A stretch of DNA of 64,000 nt, from NCBI RefSeq assembly GCF_000332515.2, contig NZ_AOGZ02000016.1, positions 124,001 through 188,000 of the forward strand. Reading direction: 5' to 3'. Each line of letters opens with the position of its first letter. Position 1 is the stretch's first letter. The DNA comes from Leptospira wolbachii serovar Codice str. CDC (lineage in GTDB: Bacteria > Spirochaetota > Leptospiria > Leptospirales > Leptospiraceae). This document shows positions 51,950 through 61,128 of the stretch, one piece after another. The notes below the pieces were generated by a model that was given only the letters and a program-made list of their open reading frames with translations, did no database searches and was not told the DNA's origin. The translations under genes and the position numbers were made by a program.

Positions 51950-53981
51950 CCGTAACTCCTGTCACTTGTTTGAGATGTTTTATGGAATTACCAGCATTGA
52001 TAGCCTTTCCATACTGCGTTGTACCTGTGAGAGCCGTCTCTGTAACTCCACCTTCGATGAGTTTTGTGATAACATCCGCATAGGTAAAACTTGGATTATA
52101 AGAGCGAATGAGAGCTGCAACCCCAGCTGCATTAGGAGTCGCCATAGACGTTCCATTTAAGTTAGTGTATGCTGTAGTTGATGGCTTCCAAGTATATATA
52201 GAAATCTCGGTTGCTAACGCTCCTCCGTTATTGGCAATAGTATCTGAGACAAATCGATATCCAACTGAGCAATTGGATGATCCTACGCAACTTTTCAAGA
52301 TGGCTGATTCTGTACTTCGGAATGAATATCCTGTAGAATGTCTTCGACAGAATCGATTCATGTAAACGCCACGCAAGTTATCATATAGCGAAATGACAGT
52401 ACCACCTCCCGAAAATGGATTACCTACTGTCGGTGAATGATACATTTCTGTATAATCATAACATGCATTAGTATCGTATCCTTCGCCGTCTGATATCAAA
52501 ACATGGTTAAGCGTAATATTCGTTGCATTACTATCAATTGAAAAGTTTTTATAAACCGTTCTGTTTGAAGAAGAAGGCATCATTGTAGGATTTGTGTAAG
52601 GTGGTGTATAATTCCATCCAATGACTGAGCAGTCGTTTGGAAGGAATAACCCTGAAAGTGTAATAGGATTTCCACCAATTGTGAATGCACATGAATGGTA
52701 AGTCCAAGGGCTTCCAGTCGACCCAACATTCACCCAATCATTTGCATAAGATGTTGGTGTCTCAGCAACAGTGGATTCAAGCCCGTAACCACTATAGATA
52801 TTTGTTCCTGGAGCTCCGAAATCAGCAGCACGACTAGCGACAGTTGCGTTACTATCAAAGTTTGAAAAAGTAGCTAACGCATGTTTTTGGTCTAGAGCAG
52901 CAATACAAATTATATTTGCATTTGTATTTTCACACGGATATGAGGCCCCTGAGCCACTTAAGTTTAAGCCATCGTTCCCGGCTGCAACCACTACGAGGAC
53001 ATCATTGGTTCTAGCAAATTCGATCGCTGTGTTGATTGTATTACTAAAACTAGAACCTCCCAAACTCATATTGATGACTTTGGCACCGTTATAAACAGCA
53101 AAATAAATCCCATTGGCAATGCTGTCGGGAGTTCCCCCACCAAGTCCCAAAACACGGACGGCCATAATTTTTGCAGATTGACAAACACCTGTAATACCTA
53201 CTCCATTATTCCCAACTGCACCAATGGTCATGGCAACATGTGTTCCATGACCTTCTTCATCGCGTGGATTATTATCACCGCTTGCGAAATCATAACCGTG
53301 GTTAGGGCAACCGCCACCAACGGTAACTCCATTTTGGTTTACACAACCAGCTGATCCATTCCACATATTGCCAACTAAATCTTCGTGGTCGTAGGTAACG
53401 CCAGTATCTAATACGGCAACTATTGCCTTACTTCCAAGACAATTAGTAGTCACATCCCAGGCACCAAGGACATTCATGTCTTTTCCGGAAGTTCCCGGGT
53501 TGCTGGCGTTAGCTGTATAGCTAGGAGAAGCGAGTGTTTGGCCAGCATTACTGAGTCCCCAAAGTCTAGGAAAACCTGGATCATTTGGTGCTGATGCTTG
53601 TTTAAAATATAAATACCTAGGCTCAACGGACTCCACATTCGGATCTTTGCTAATTCTAGCAAGTCCCTCTTCCATCGTTTCAGAATCCAATAATTTCGCT
53701 GTAGTAAAATGTCCCCTTGTATTAAGAACTCCCGTAATAGTAGCTACCTTTGAAGTTTGGTGTAATAGTTCTGAGTCAGGAATTTGTTTTTTGAATTTAA
53801 TGACCACTTCACCTGGAAGATAGGATAGTGTATTCCCACCTTTAGATTTCGAAAGTAATAGATCCGAATTCAACTGAGATTGATTTAAATTCCAGACAGG
53901 TTCAGAAATGAGAATATTTGTTACAACTAACATAGTTGTAACGAAGAGAATTTTTGAGATCGTTTGTTTTTTGAGATTCAT
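51936..53981 (-). CDS. Secreted subtilisin-like serine protease with large insertion
   Basis: About 681 residues from the ATG at 53981 (MNLKKQTISKILFVTTMLVV, signal peptide). A prodomain-like region (about 55-125) contains LPGEVVIKFKK and ends DPNVESVEPRYLYFK. The S8 catalytic residues are Asp in VAVLDTGVTYDH (about 192), His in GHGTHVAM (about 245), Asn in VVAAGNDG and Ser in LNGTSMATPNAAG (about 612). About 195 residues lie between DFGAPG and the serine motif, where subtilases normally have about 20; the insert has six cysteines and beta-rich sequence. It probably degrades extracellular protein. Confidence 0.92.
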   Translation of the reverse strand: MNLKKQTISKILFVTTMLVVTNILISEPVWNLNQSQLNSDLLLSKSKGGNTLSYLPGEVVIKFKKQIPDSELLHQTSKVATITGVLNTRGHFTTAKLLDSETMEEGLARISKDPNVESVEPRYLYFKQASAPNDPGFPRLWGLSNAGQTLASPSYTANASNPGTSGKDMNVLGAWDVTTNCLGSKAIVAVLDTGVTYDHEDLVGNMWNGSAGCVNQNGVTVGGGCPNHGYDFASGDNNPRDEEGHGTHVAMTIGAVGNNGVGITGVCQSAKIMAVRVLGLGGGTPDSIANGIYFAVYNGAKVINMSLGGSSFSNTINTAIEFARTNDVLVVVAAGNDGLNLSGSGASYPCENTNANIICIAALDQKHALATFSNFDSNATVASRAADFGAPGTNIYSGYGLESTVAETPTSYANDWVNVGSTGSPWTYHSCAFTIGGNPITLSGLFLPNDCSVIGWNYTPPYTNPTMMPSSSNRTVYKNFSIDSNATNITLNHVLISDGEGYDTNACYDYTEMYHSPTVGNPFSGGGTVISLYDNLRGVYMNRFCRRHSTGYSFRSTESAILKSCVGSSNCSVGYRFVSDTIANNGGALATEISIYTWKPSTTAYTNLNGTSMATPNAAGVAALIRSYNPSFTYADVITKLIEGGVTETALTGTTQYGKAINAGNSIKHLKQVTGVTAVLQ

Positions 53982-53997
53982 ATAATTAATACCTATC

Positions 53998-55527
53998 CTA
54001 TGTGTTCGGAACATTTACTGAAGATTGTCCGGAAGGAGATCCTCCGACTGTATTGTGCTTCCCGTAGGAATATACTTTAAAGTACCAATCTCCAAATGTT
54101 GGAACAGAAATTACTTTTGAAACAGGAGTTGTACCACCTGTATTGGGCACATCGGTACAGAATATAGTAGTTCCATTGACATCGGCTGGGTTAAATCCTG
54201 TATTCTTACTATAACAAACCTTATAACCCCCATCAGTATCGTTTGGAGCCTTCTCGTTGGTACCTGTCCAACTTACCAAAACATCTGCACCCGTTTTTCC
54301 GGTACCAGATACGTTTAAGTCAGCACTAGAAGCAGCCCCATTGGTTCCGTTCGTTGTGGCAACCCGGACCACGGCAGCTCTGGAACCGGTTGCAGTAGGT
54401 GAAAACTGAATAGTAAATGTTCCGGAAGCACCGGCAGCAAGAGTTGCACCGGCACTAAAAGCGCTGATTGTAAAATCACCAGAGTGACCACTTGGTTTCG
54501 AAAGGGTAATTCCAGTCATAGTTGCTGTTCCAGTATTGCTGATAGTTACCGTTTTTGTACTAGAAGTTAAAGTCGGCCAAACCACACCAAAGGTGGGAAT
54601 CGATCCTCCCGAGGTAAAACTACTTGAGTTATGTGAAATCGCAATCGTTGGTACAGGTTTTGGTGTACCGGTGCCAGTAACAGTGAATAAAAAACTTAGA
54701 CCACCATCATAAGCAACGGCAATATTCGATGATTTGACTTCTGCGAGTCCTGTGGGTGAAAACTGTATCGCGAAAGTAGCTGTCGCATTGGCAGCAATGC
54801 TAGTTGGAAATCCAGCCAAGTTTAAGACAAATTGAGTACCGGTTGCTGTTACTGCAGGCGGACCATCTAAGTTGGCAGTGGCACTCCCTGTGTTTCGCAC
54901 TGTAAATGTCACAGCGGTCCCAGAAGAGTCGATTTCTACCGAACCCAGTCCGTAACTACCATTTGCAGCAATTTGCGTAGCGCCCACAGAAACCGCCAAA
55001 CGAGGAGCTGCTGCTCCGCCCGTTCCTGTTAGGTTCAACTGAAACGAACCGACAGCAGGATCACTCGATTGGATTTTGATAGTGGCTGTTTTTGCACCTT
55101 CTAAGGTGGGTTTAAAATTTAATGTAAAGGTAACCGATGCACCTGCTGCCAAACTGGAAGTAGCCGGCTGAGTCACGGAAAATTGGGATGCATCCGTTCC
55201 AGATAGAGCCACAATGTTTGGTGATCCAGGAAGTGTGATCGCAGCATTCCCTGAATTTTTGATGGTAACGGTTCCTGTTTTTCCATCGGCAGTGCCAATC
55301 GGCTCAGAACCTATATCAAGAGTAGATCCACTTTCTCGACTAACACCATTGTATTGAATTTCTAACTTAGGGGCAGGAACATCGCCACCTCCACCACCAA
55401 GGCCGAATAATGCAAATGCCGCACCCCCGCCTCCGCCACCACCGCCTGGACAACCAATTGTAAATAAAGAGAGGAAAGCTAAGAATATTAGAAAATTCAG
55501 TTTTTGATTCATGGATAAACAACGCAT
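53998..55527 (-). CDS. Lipoprotein with tandem choice-of-anchor/Ig-like repeats
   Basis: A 509-residue exported protein. The signal peptide ends LFTIGC, so it is a lipoprotein, followed by a Gly-rich linker. Three repeats of about 105 residues (about 55-175, 175-290 and 295-405), each with TVTIKNSGNA-like and F(K/S)P(T) segments, are choice-of-anchor D/ASH-like domains. A C-terminal fibronectin-like domain follows (about 410-509). It ends 16 bp before the protease start and is the first gene of that operon. It may be a surface adhesin or anchor. ATG at 55512 is an alternative start. Confidence 0.85.
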   Translation of the reverse strand: MRCLSMNQKLNFLIFLAFLSLFTIGCPGGGGGGGGAAFALFGLGGGGGDVPAPKLEIQYNGVSRESGSTLDIGSEPIGTADGKTGTVTIKNSGNAAITLPGSPNIVALSGTDASQFSVTQPATSSLAAGASVTFTLNFKPTLEGAKTATIKIQSSDPAVGSFQLNLTGTGGAAAPRLAVSVGATQIAANGSYGLGSVEIDSSGTAVTFTVRNTGSATANLDGPPAVTATGTQFVLNLAGFPTSIAANATATFAIQFSPTGLAEVKSSNIAVAYDGGLSFLFTVTGTGTPKPVPTIAISHNSSSFTSGGSIPTFGVVWPTLTSSTKTVTISNTGTATMTGITLSKPSGHSGDFTISAFSAGATLAAGASGTFTIQFSPTATGSRAAVVRVATTNGTNGAASSADLNVSGTGKTGADVLVSWTGTNEKAPNDTDGGYKVCYSKNTGFNPADVNGTTIFCTDVPNTGGTTPVSKVISVPTFGDWYFKVYSYGKHNTVGGSPSGQSSVNVPNT

Positions 55528-55658
55528 ATTTTTTTACCTATAATTTTCGAAGATGAATTTCTTTCAATCGTACCTTCTTTGTATTACTTGGTTAAAACCG
55601 CTAAAAATGTTTTATTGGGTTTTTTAGAACGCTGGTTCTGGTTTGTTCGAATTTTTTT

Positions 55659-55690
55659 ATGTTTCTTAGAACCAAATAGGTAAGAAACAT
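55659..55690. promoter_or_regulatory. Perfect 10-bp inverted repeat upstream of the lipoprotein/protease operon
   Basis: ATGTTTCTTA and TAAGAAACAT flank a 12-base centre. It lies about 130 bp before the operon start. A further AGAAC-N4-GTTCT dyad sits at 55626-55639. No T-run follows in a direction that would make a terminator, so an operator is possible. Confidence 0.35.
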
Positions 55691-55717
55691 ACCTCTCTTC
55701 AAATTAAAATTCTATAC

Positions 55718-56353
55718 CTAATCTTCTACGTTAGGATAGACTATACCATTTTTAGGGATTTCCTTACGATGACGAATGTCATCTTCGCACTCCAAATGCC
55801 TGTAAGACGAGAGCGAGGGAATGGTTTTGTCCAGAATCTCGCTATGATCAAGGTCGTATTCCCAGTATTTGGTGAGGTTTCCTTGCCAATCATAAGGAAC
55901 TATTTTTTGAAAAACAAACTCACGGTTTGATATCAGTTTTGTATGTTGGATCTCTAATTTTAGATTCCCTCTAAAAAAATTGGGAATGGGGAAAAAATAC
56001 AAACATCCCACTAATAGCAATTCGTCTTGGAATTTAGTCTTAGATTTTAGAGGCAAAAAGAAAGGTTCTGCCGACTGAGCGAGAGGAAGAGGATAAATAC
56101 GTAACGATTGTTTTGTGCCATCTGACTGGACTTCAAAAATAAGAGCCACTGGAACTTCCTCGATGACTCCTATCGTTTTGTCTTTCCCTCTAACCAATCG
56201 TAAAACTAAATAACTCTCTTTATCAGTGAAAGAAGTAGGAGATGTACTGGGTTCTTTCCTTTCGTCAGTCCGAAAAATCATACAGTGTGGGAAAAAAAGA
56301 AAAAATAGAAGTAAAACGCCAAGGATTCCTTTTGTGAAACTTCCTGATTGCAT
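55718..56353 (-). CDS. Putative lipoprotein, unknown function
   Basis: A 211-residue protein. The N-terminus MQSGSFTKGILGVLLLFFLFFPHC resembles a lipoprotein signal with a loose lipobox (FPHC), although proline at -3 is unusual. The mature part is beta-rich and ends in acidic residues. No family recognised. It is divergent from the YhhN-family gene, 13 bp between starts. Confidence 0.65.
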   Translation of the reverse strand: MQSGSFTKGILGVLLLFFLFFPHCMIFRTDERKEPSTSPTSFTDKESYLVLRLVRGKDKTIGVIEEVPVALIFEVQSDGTKQSLRIYPLPLAQSAEPFFLPLKSKTKFQDELLLVGCLYFFPIPNFFRGNLKLEIQHTKLISNREFVFQKIVPYDWQGNLTKYWEYDLDHSEILDKTIPSLSSYRHLECEDDIRHRKEIPKNGIVYPNVED

Positions 56354-56366
56354 TTACTTTTGAACC

Positions 56367-57119
56367 ATGTTAAGATCAGTTATGGTGTACTACTTAATTC
56401 TCACAACCATTCCTGTGGCCATTGTTTCGGCTTTTTTTATCCATTGGTTTACACTCCAAGAAGAACCAAGTCCCCTGAAGCGACTCGAACATTCGCGTGG
56501 GATTTATCTCGGATTTTCCTTTCAAATTCTGCTTTTTGCTTGGTTATTATTCCAATTGGGTCATGCAAGATTCTCTTATCCTTTGTATGCCATTGGATTT
56601 TCCTTTTTGGGAGATTGGTTTAATTTGCAATTCCCTATTGCCAAAAAACAAATGAAAGACCCTGTCCTTGGCGGAATTTTTAGTTTTGCCATCGCACAAG
56701 TTTTCTTTTTGTTATCATTTTGGAAATTAACTAGTTGGAACGAGTTGTATACAGGCGTTTTACCTTATGCAATCACTGGGGCTTTGTTAATTCTCCCTGC
56801 CCTAATCTTTTTTTTCCGGGTGTATAATCCAGAAAGGTCCAAATGGGTAATGGCCTCGGCCTTTGTTTATGGGCTCATTCTCTGTTTTTTCGTTTCTTTA
56901 TGTTTTAACGCCTATCTCACATTTGGTGGAGTTTGGCTCTATTTAGCCATCGGAGCCGGTTTTTTTCTGCTTTCTGATGCGGTGATGGGAGAAACTACGA
57001 TCAATGGAACAAGACACCCCAAATGGGAATTCCAAGTTCCTTGGGTCACTTACCTAATCGCACAAAGTTTTTTACTCGTAGGTTTCTTTTTAGTGTCTCA
57101 TACAAGGCATTTGGTTTAA
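56367..57119 (+). CDS. YhhN-family membrane protein (lysoplasmalogenase-like)
   Basis: A 250-residue protein with eight predicted helices. FSFLGDWFNL and GFFLLSDAVMGETTI are the family motifs with conserved Asp residues; mammalian TMEM86 members hydrolyse lysoplasmalogen. In bacteria the role is uncertain. It acts in the inner membrane. M1 or M6 (MVYYLIL) could be the start. It is convergent with the Ada-like gene, 16 bp apart. Confidence 0.85.
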   Translation: MLRSVMVYYLILTTIPVAIVSAFFIHWFTLQEEPSPLKRLEHSRGIYLGFSFQILLFAWLLFQLGHARFSYPLYAIGFSFLGDWFNLQFPIAKKQMKDPVLGGIFSFAIAQVFFLLSFWKLTSWNELYTGVLPYAITGALLILPALIFFFRVYNPERSKWVMASAFVYGLILCFFVSLCFNAYLTFGGVWLYLAIGAGFFLLSDAVMGETTINGTRHPKWEFQVPWVTYLIAQSFLLVGFFLVSHTRHLV

Positions 57120-57135
57120 CTTAAACCAGAAAATC

Positions 57136-57999
57136 CTAATCGACTAACATCGATGAATCATTGTTTGGTGAGACAAGTTTAGACTGTTCCCAAGCAATGA
57201 TCATTCGTTTCCGATCTGGATCCCACCGATACCCACCAAACAAACCTGAGGTTTGGATCACACGATGGCAAGGAATGAGATAAGCAATTGGATTTTTTCC
57301 TATGGCAGTTCCCACAGCTCTTTGTGCTGATGTTTGCCCAATGGAATTAGCAATGTCCCCATAAGTGCAAAGTTTCCCCAGTGGGATTTTTAATAAAGAT
57401 TTCCATACTTTCATTTGGAATTCCGATCCATAAACATACAAGGGAATTGGTGTTTCGGGAATCACAAATTTTTGAAAGTAATCTCTTAACTTCTTATGTT
57501 CTAACGAATCTCCTTCCTTCCACAATGCATTAGGAAATTCATTTTTGATTTCTCGGATTCCCTTCTCCAAAGAATCTACAAACTGTAAGGATTGGATTCC
57601 ACGTTCTGAAGATACAAGTAAGATGTTTCCGAAAGGAGAGGGAAATACTTCGTATTGTAGGACTAGCCCTTCTCCTCCCCGTTTGTATTCTCCCGGCGTC
57701 ATCGCTTCTAATTTAACAAAGAGGTCATGCAATCGTCCTGTCCCGGATAACCCTAAAGTGTAAGTTGTATCCAAAAGAGTGGATTCTTTTAACAATCGTT
57801 TGGCGTGAGTGACGGTGACAAACTGTAAAAACTCCTTGGGGGAAACACCTGCCCAAGTTCGAAAAACTTTTTGGAAATGGAAAGGACTGAGAGAAACCCG
57901 TTCGGCCAACTGATCCAAATTGGGTTGGTCTTCAAAGTGTTCCAATACATATTCGATCGAGTCTTTTATGATTTCGTAGTGTTTGTGATTTGCATCCAC
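57136..57999 (-). CDS. Ada-like AraC regulator fused to O6-alkylguanine-DNA alkyltransferase
   Basis: A 287-residue bifunctional protein. An AraC-type HTH (about 20-105; HFQKVFRTWAGVSPKEFLQFV) precedes the alkyltransferase (about 115-275) with the active-site PCHRVIQ and GGYRWDPDRK. It lacks the N-terminal zinc/Cys domain of Ada, so it cannot sense methyl phosphotriesters in the usual way. It probably repairs O6-methylguanine and may regulate repair genes. Confidence 0.92.
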   Translation of the reverse strand: MDANHKHYEIIKDSIEYVLEHFEDQPNLDQLAERVSLSPFHFQKVFRTWAGVSPKEFLQFVTVTHAKRLLKESTLLDTTYTLGLSGTGRLHDLFVKLEAMTPGEYKRGGEGLVLQYEVFPSPFGNILLVSSERGIQSLQFVDSLEKGIREIKNEFPNALWKEGDSLEHKKLRDYFQKFVIPETPIPLYVYGSEFQMKVWKSLLKIPLGKLCTYGDIANSIGQTSAQRAVGTAIGKNPIAYLIPCHRVIQTSGLFGGYRWDPDRKRMIIAWEQSKLVSPNNDSSMLVD

Positions 58000-58118
58000 A
58001 AAGGAATCCTACAGGATTCTCTGGATACTGAAAACCCGATTCTTGCGATTTCTAAAAAATAAAATACAAATTGTTTGATTTTTTACATAAAACTCCTATC
58101 CTCTTCATTAGAATAAAA

Positions 58119-60584
58119 GTGTCACCTCCTTTGGATCCATTCCCCGTACTCACCGCCTTACAATCCATAGTTGATTCTATCAAGACCAATCCAGTTACTA
58201 TTTTGGATGCACCCCCTGGAACTGGAAAAACTACGGCTCTCCCGACAGAACTCTTAAAACAAGGCCTTTCTTTCGGTAAAAAAATCTGTATTTTAGAACC
58301 CAGACGAATTGCGGCTAAAAACGCTGCCAAACGAATCAGCCAAACTCTAAAAGAAGAGGTCGGAGAAACCGTAGGATACCGAGTCCGGTTCGACACGAAA
58401 GTAGGCAGAGAAACTCAAATTGAATTTGTCACCGATGGAATTTTAACAAAAATTTTGCTCGCAGATCCTGAGCTAAAAGAGTATGGCCTCATTGTCTTTG
58501 ATGAATTTCACGAAAGACGAATGGATTCTGATTTATGTTTTGCTTTAGCACGCAGAACCCAAGAAGTTTTTCGCAGTGATTTGAAGTTACTCATTATGTC
58601 CGCAACCTTAGATGGACAAAATTTTGAATCCATAGGAATTCATTCGAAACCGATCCGAGTCAGTGCAGAAACACATCCCTTGGAAATTTTCCACATGGGA
58701 GATTCCAATAAAAAATTAAACCAAAGATTATTCGACCTTGTCCCAAAAGCCGTAGAACAGACAGAAGGTGATATTCTTGTTTTTTTATCTGGGAAAAAAG
58801 AAATCCGCGATTTACAAAATGGATTGGAATCCATTCCGCAAATCAAATCGAACGCAGTGGTTATGGGTTTATTTGGGGATATGGATTTGGCAGACCAAGA
58901 ACGAATTTTTTTACCTTCTGCACAAGGTAAAAAAAAGATCATTCTTTCGACTAACATTGCAGAATCTTCTGTCACCATCCCTGGAGTCCGCGTTGTTTTT
59001 GATTCAGGTTATCAAAAACAAGCTCTCTTCGATGCTGATTCCGGAGTTTCTCATTTAATAAAAACACGAATCAGTTTGAGTAGTGCCAAACAACGTGCCG
59101 GGCGTGCAGCAAGGGAAGGAAAAGGTTTGGTGTACCGACTTTGGTCCAAGGAGGAAGAAAAAACATTTTTAGACCGAACAAAACCTGAAATTCTCGAAGG
59201 GGACATTGATCGATTGGTTTTGGAAGTTAAGTCTTGGGGAGAAGAAATTTATCAGTTACCATTTTTAGACCCACCAAACAAAGGATCGGTGATTAAAAGT
59301 ATCCAACGTTTACAACTACTCGGATGTTTGGATGACAAAACCAATCTTACCAATCTCGGGAAAGAATCTCTAAGGTATCCCCTCCCCATCCGATTGGGAA
59401 AAATCTTGGCTATCCTTCCGAAAGATAAAGAAAATCTTATCGCCGACATTATTTCGTTAGTGGGGAAAGAAAACACTGGAACCGAGGCAAAAACCTTTCC
59501 TGAAGAAATTTTTTCCTCTCAATTTTCTTATGAGTTACGTGCTGTATATGATCAAATTTTACGTATTTACAGGGAAAAAACGGATTTTTCGATTGTACAA
59601 CCAGAAAAAGACCGACTCTTTTATCTTGCCTCTGGATTTCCCGATCGGATTGCAAAAGCAAAAGTTCTAAATGAAAAAAATTTCAAACTTTCGAATGGGA
59701 AATTAGGAATTCTAAATACAACCTCTATTCAAATTCCAGAATTTATCTTAGTTCTCGATACCTTTTCCTTTGGCCAAGATCTTTATATCACCCATTATCT
59801 TCCTATAGATGAAAATCAAATCAAGAAATCCTTTCCCCAGATTATTATGAAAAAAGTTGTTTCCGAAAAAAGAACCAACCAACGCGGGGAATCCTTTCTT
59901 GCTGTCAAAGAAGAAATGAGTTTAGGAGATTTGGTTTTAGATTCCAAAGAAACAAAATCACCCAACCCGACTATACTCAGTTTGGCGCTCGAAGAATACT
60001 TAGCCAAATCTCTTTGGGAAGAAGAATGGAAAAAGGATTCAGATCTAAAGAGTTTTTATAACCGAGTGAGGTTTTTAGAACGTCATGGAGTATTAGATAC
60101 AAATACAGATCTGAATCATTTAAAACAAATTTCCAAAGAATGGTTATTTCCTTTTATCAATCTGGATTCTGGAAAACTATCCTTAGACAAACTCCCCTTT
60201 TTCGAGGCATTCAAAGCTTATGTAGGATATGAGAAAATGAATCTAATTGATTCCTGGGCTCCCGTATCTCTCCAAGTTCCTTCCGGTTCTCGGATTCATT
60301 TAAATTATGATAACATAGAACCAGAGTTACATGTCAAATTACAGGAGTTATTTGGTCTAAAATCTTTGCCAAAATTGGCCAATGGGAAGGTGAGCATTCT
60401 CATCCACCTACTTTCTCCTGCGCGAAGGCCCGTACAAATTACAAAAGATTTAGAAAGTTTTTGGAACCATGGATACCATGAGGTAAAAAAAGAATTAAAA
60501 GGTAGGTATCCAAGGCACCTCTGGCCAGACAAACCATGGGAAGCCATTCCTACCAAACATCTAAGTCACACCAAACGTTCGTAA
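58119..60584 (+). CDS. hrpB: ATP-dependent helicase HrpB
   Basis: About 821 residues. DEAH-box helicase motifs: DAPPGTGKTTALP (Walker A), DEFHERRMD (motif II), MSATLDG (III), STNIAESSVTIPGVRVVFDSG (V) and QRAGRAAREGKGLVYRLW (VI), then the HrpB-specific C-terminal region ending RRPVQITKDLESFW and RYPRHLWPDKPW. The GTG at 58119 is preferred; a TTG at 58071 would add a poorly matching leader. Bacterial HrpB is a putative RNA helicase of uncertain role. The last 19 bp overlap the convergent gene. Confidence 0.95.
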   Translation: MSPPLDPFPVLTALQSIVDSIKTNPVTILDAPPGTGKTTALPTELLKQGLSFGKKICILEPRRIAAKNAAKRISQTLKEEVGETVGYRVRFDTKVGRETQIEFVTDGILTKILLADPELKEYGLIVFDEFHERRMDSDLCFALARRTQEVFRSDLKLLIMSATLDGQNFESIGIHSKPIRVSAETHPLEIFHMGDSNKKLNQRLFDLVPKAVEQTEGDILVFLSGKKEIRDLQNGLESIPQIKSNAVVMGLFGDMDLADQERIFLPSAQGKKKIILSTNIAESSVTIPGVRVVFDSGYQKQALFDADSGVSHLIKTRISLSSAKQRAGRAAREGKGLVYRLWSKEEEKTFLDRTKPEILEGDIDRLVLEVKSWGEEIYQLPFLDPPNKGSVIKSIQRLQLLGCLDDKTNLTNLGKESLRYPLPIRLGKILAILPKDKENLIADIISLVGKENTGTEAKTFPEEIFSSQFSYELRAVYDQILRIYREKTDFSIVQPEKDRLFYLASGFPDRIAKAKVLNEKNFKLSNGKLGILNTTSIQIPEFILVLDTFSFGQDLYITHYLPIDENQIKKSFPQIIMKKVVSEKRTNQRGESFLAVKEEMSLGDLVLDSKETKSPNPTILSLALEEYLAKSLWEEEWKKDSDLKSFYNRVRFLERHGVLDTNTDLNHLKQISKEWLFPFINLDSGKLSLDKLPFFEAFKAYVGYEKMNLIDSWAPVSLQVPSGSRIHLNYDNIEPELHVKLQELFGLKSLPKLANGKVSILIHLLSPARRPVQITKDLESFWNHGYHEVKKELKGRYPRHLWPDKPWEAIPTKHLSHTKRS

Positions 60585-61045
60585 GTGGAGACCCATCCCT
60601 TTTTATTCACAAAAAATTTGATTTTACAATTAGGACAAAGGTAATCCCCCGCAAGTTTCCAGCGAAGGAGGGTTTGGCATTCGGGGCAGTGGACAGTTTT
60701 TTCTTCTGATTTAGGAGTGAGTTCGTTTGCAGGAGTTTCGCTTACGATTTGCGATTCTAAAAAATGAATACAATCCGATTCCGCCGGATACAAAGAGAGA
60801 AGTTGGGAATTTTCCTCGGCTACGGAATTTTTTAGTCCAAATCCAGCCACTTTTGAGCCTGTTTCTTGACAACGTTCAGAAATCTTTCTGATAAACTCCC
60901 AGCCGACTTCGGTGACTTCTTCGACTTCCGAAAAATCAAGGCAAAAAAGAGAGGGAGAACGAGTTTCCTCCTTCAGTTTTAGATAGAGTTCGGAGCCAAT
61001 TTCCGCAGAAAATGTTCCCGCTAAGCGGAAAAGAAGTGATTTCAA
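60566..61045 (-). CDS. STAS-like domain fused to a zinc ribbon
   Basis: A 159-residue protein. The N-terminal part (about 5-95; LFCLDFSEVEEVTEVGWEFIRKI) has STAS-domain character as in anti-sigma antagonists, but the phospho-serine position is replaced (VTEVGW). A C-terminal zinc ribbon (CPECQTLLRW...YLCPNCKIKFF, about 120-145) follows. Such STAS-type proteins are targets of SpoIIE phosphatases, though none is adjacent. It overlaps the convergent hrpB end. Confidence 0.7.
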   Translation of the reverse strand: MKSLLFRLAGTFSAEIGSELYLKLKEETRSPSLFCLDFSEVEEVTEVGWEFIRKISERCQETGSKVAGFGLKNSVAEENSQLLSLYPAESDCIHFLESQIVSETPANELTPKSEEKTVHCPECQTLLRWKLAGDYLCPNCKIKFFVNKKGWVSTYERLV

Positions 61046-61128
61046 ACAGGTTTTTCCTCTTTTCTATTCTTCGGAAGAGATTCTGTATTTACAAGGAATT
61101 TTGTTCCAAATACCTTTATTTATCAGAT

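Noticed and set aside
55626..55639. A LexA/SOS box (GAAC-N4-GTTC, Gram-positive type)
   Set aside because: The reported Leptospira LexA motif, as I recall it, is different (TTTG-N5-CAAA), and the nearby genes are not DNA repair genes.
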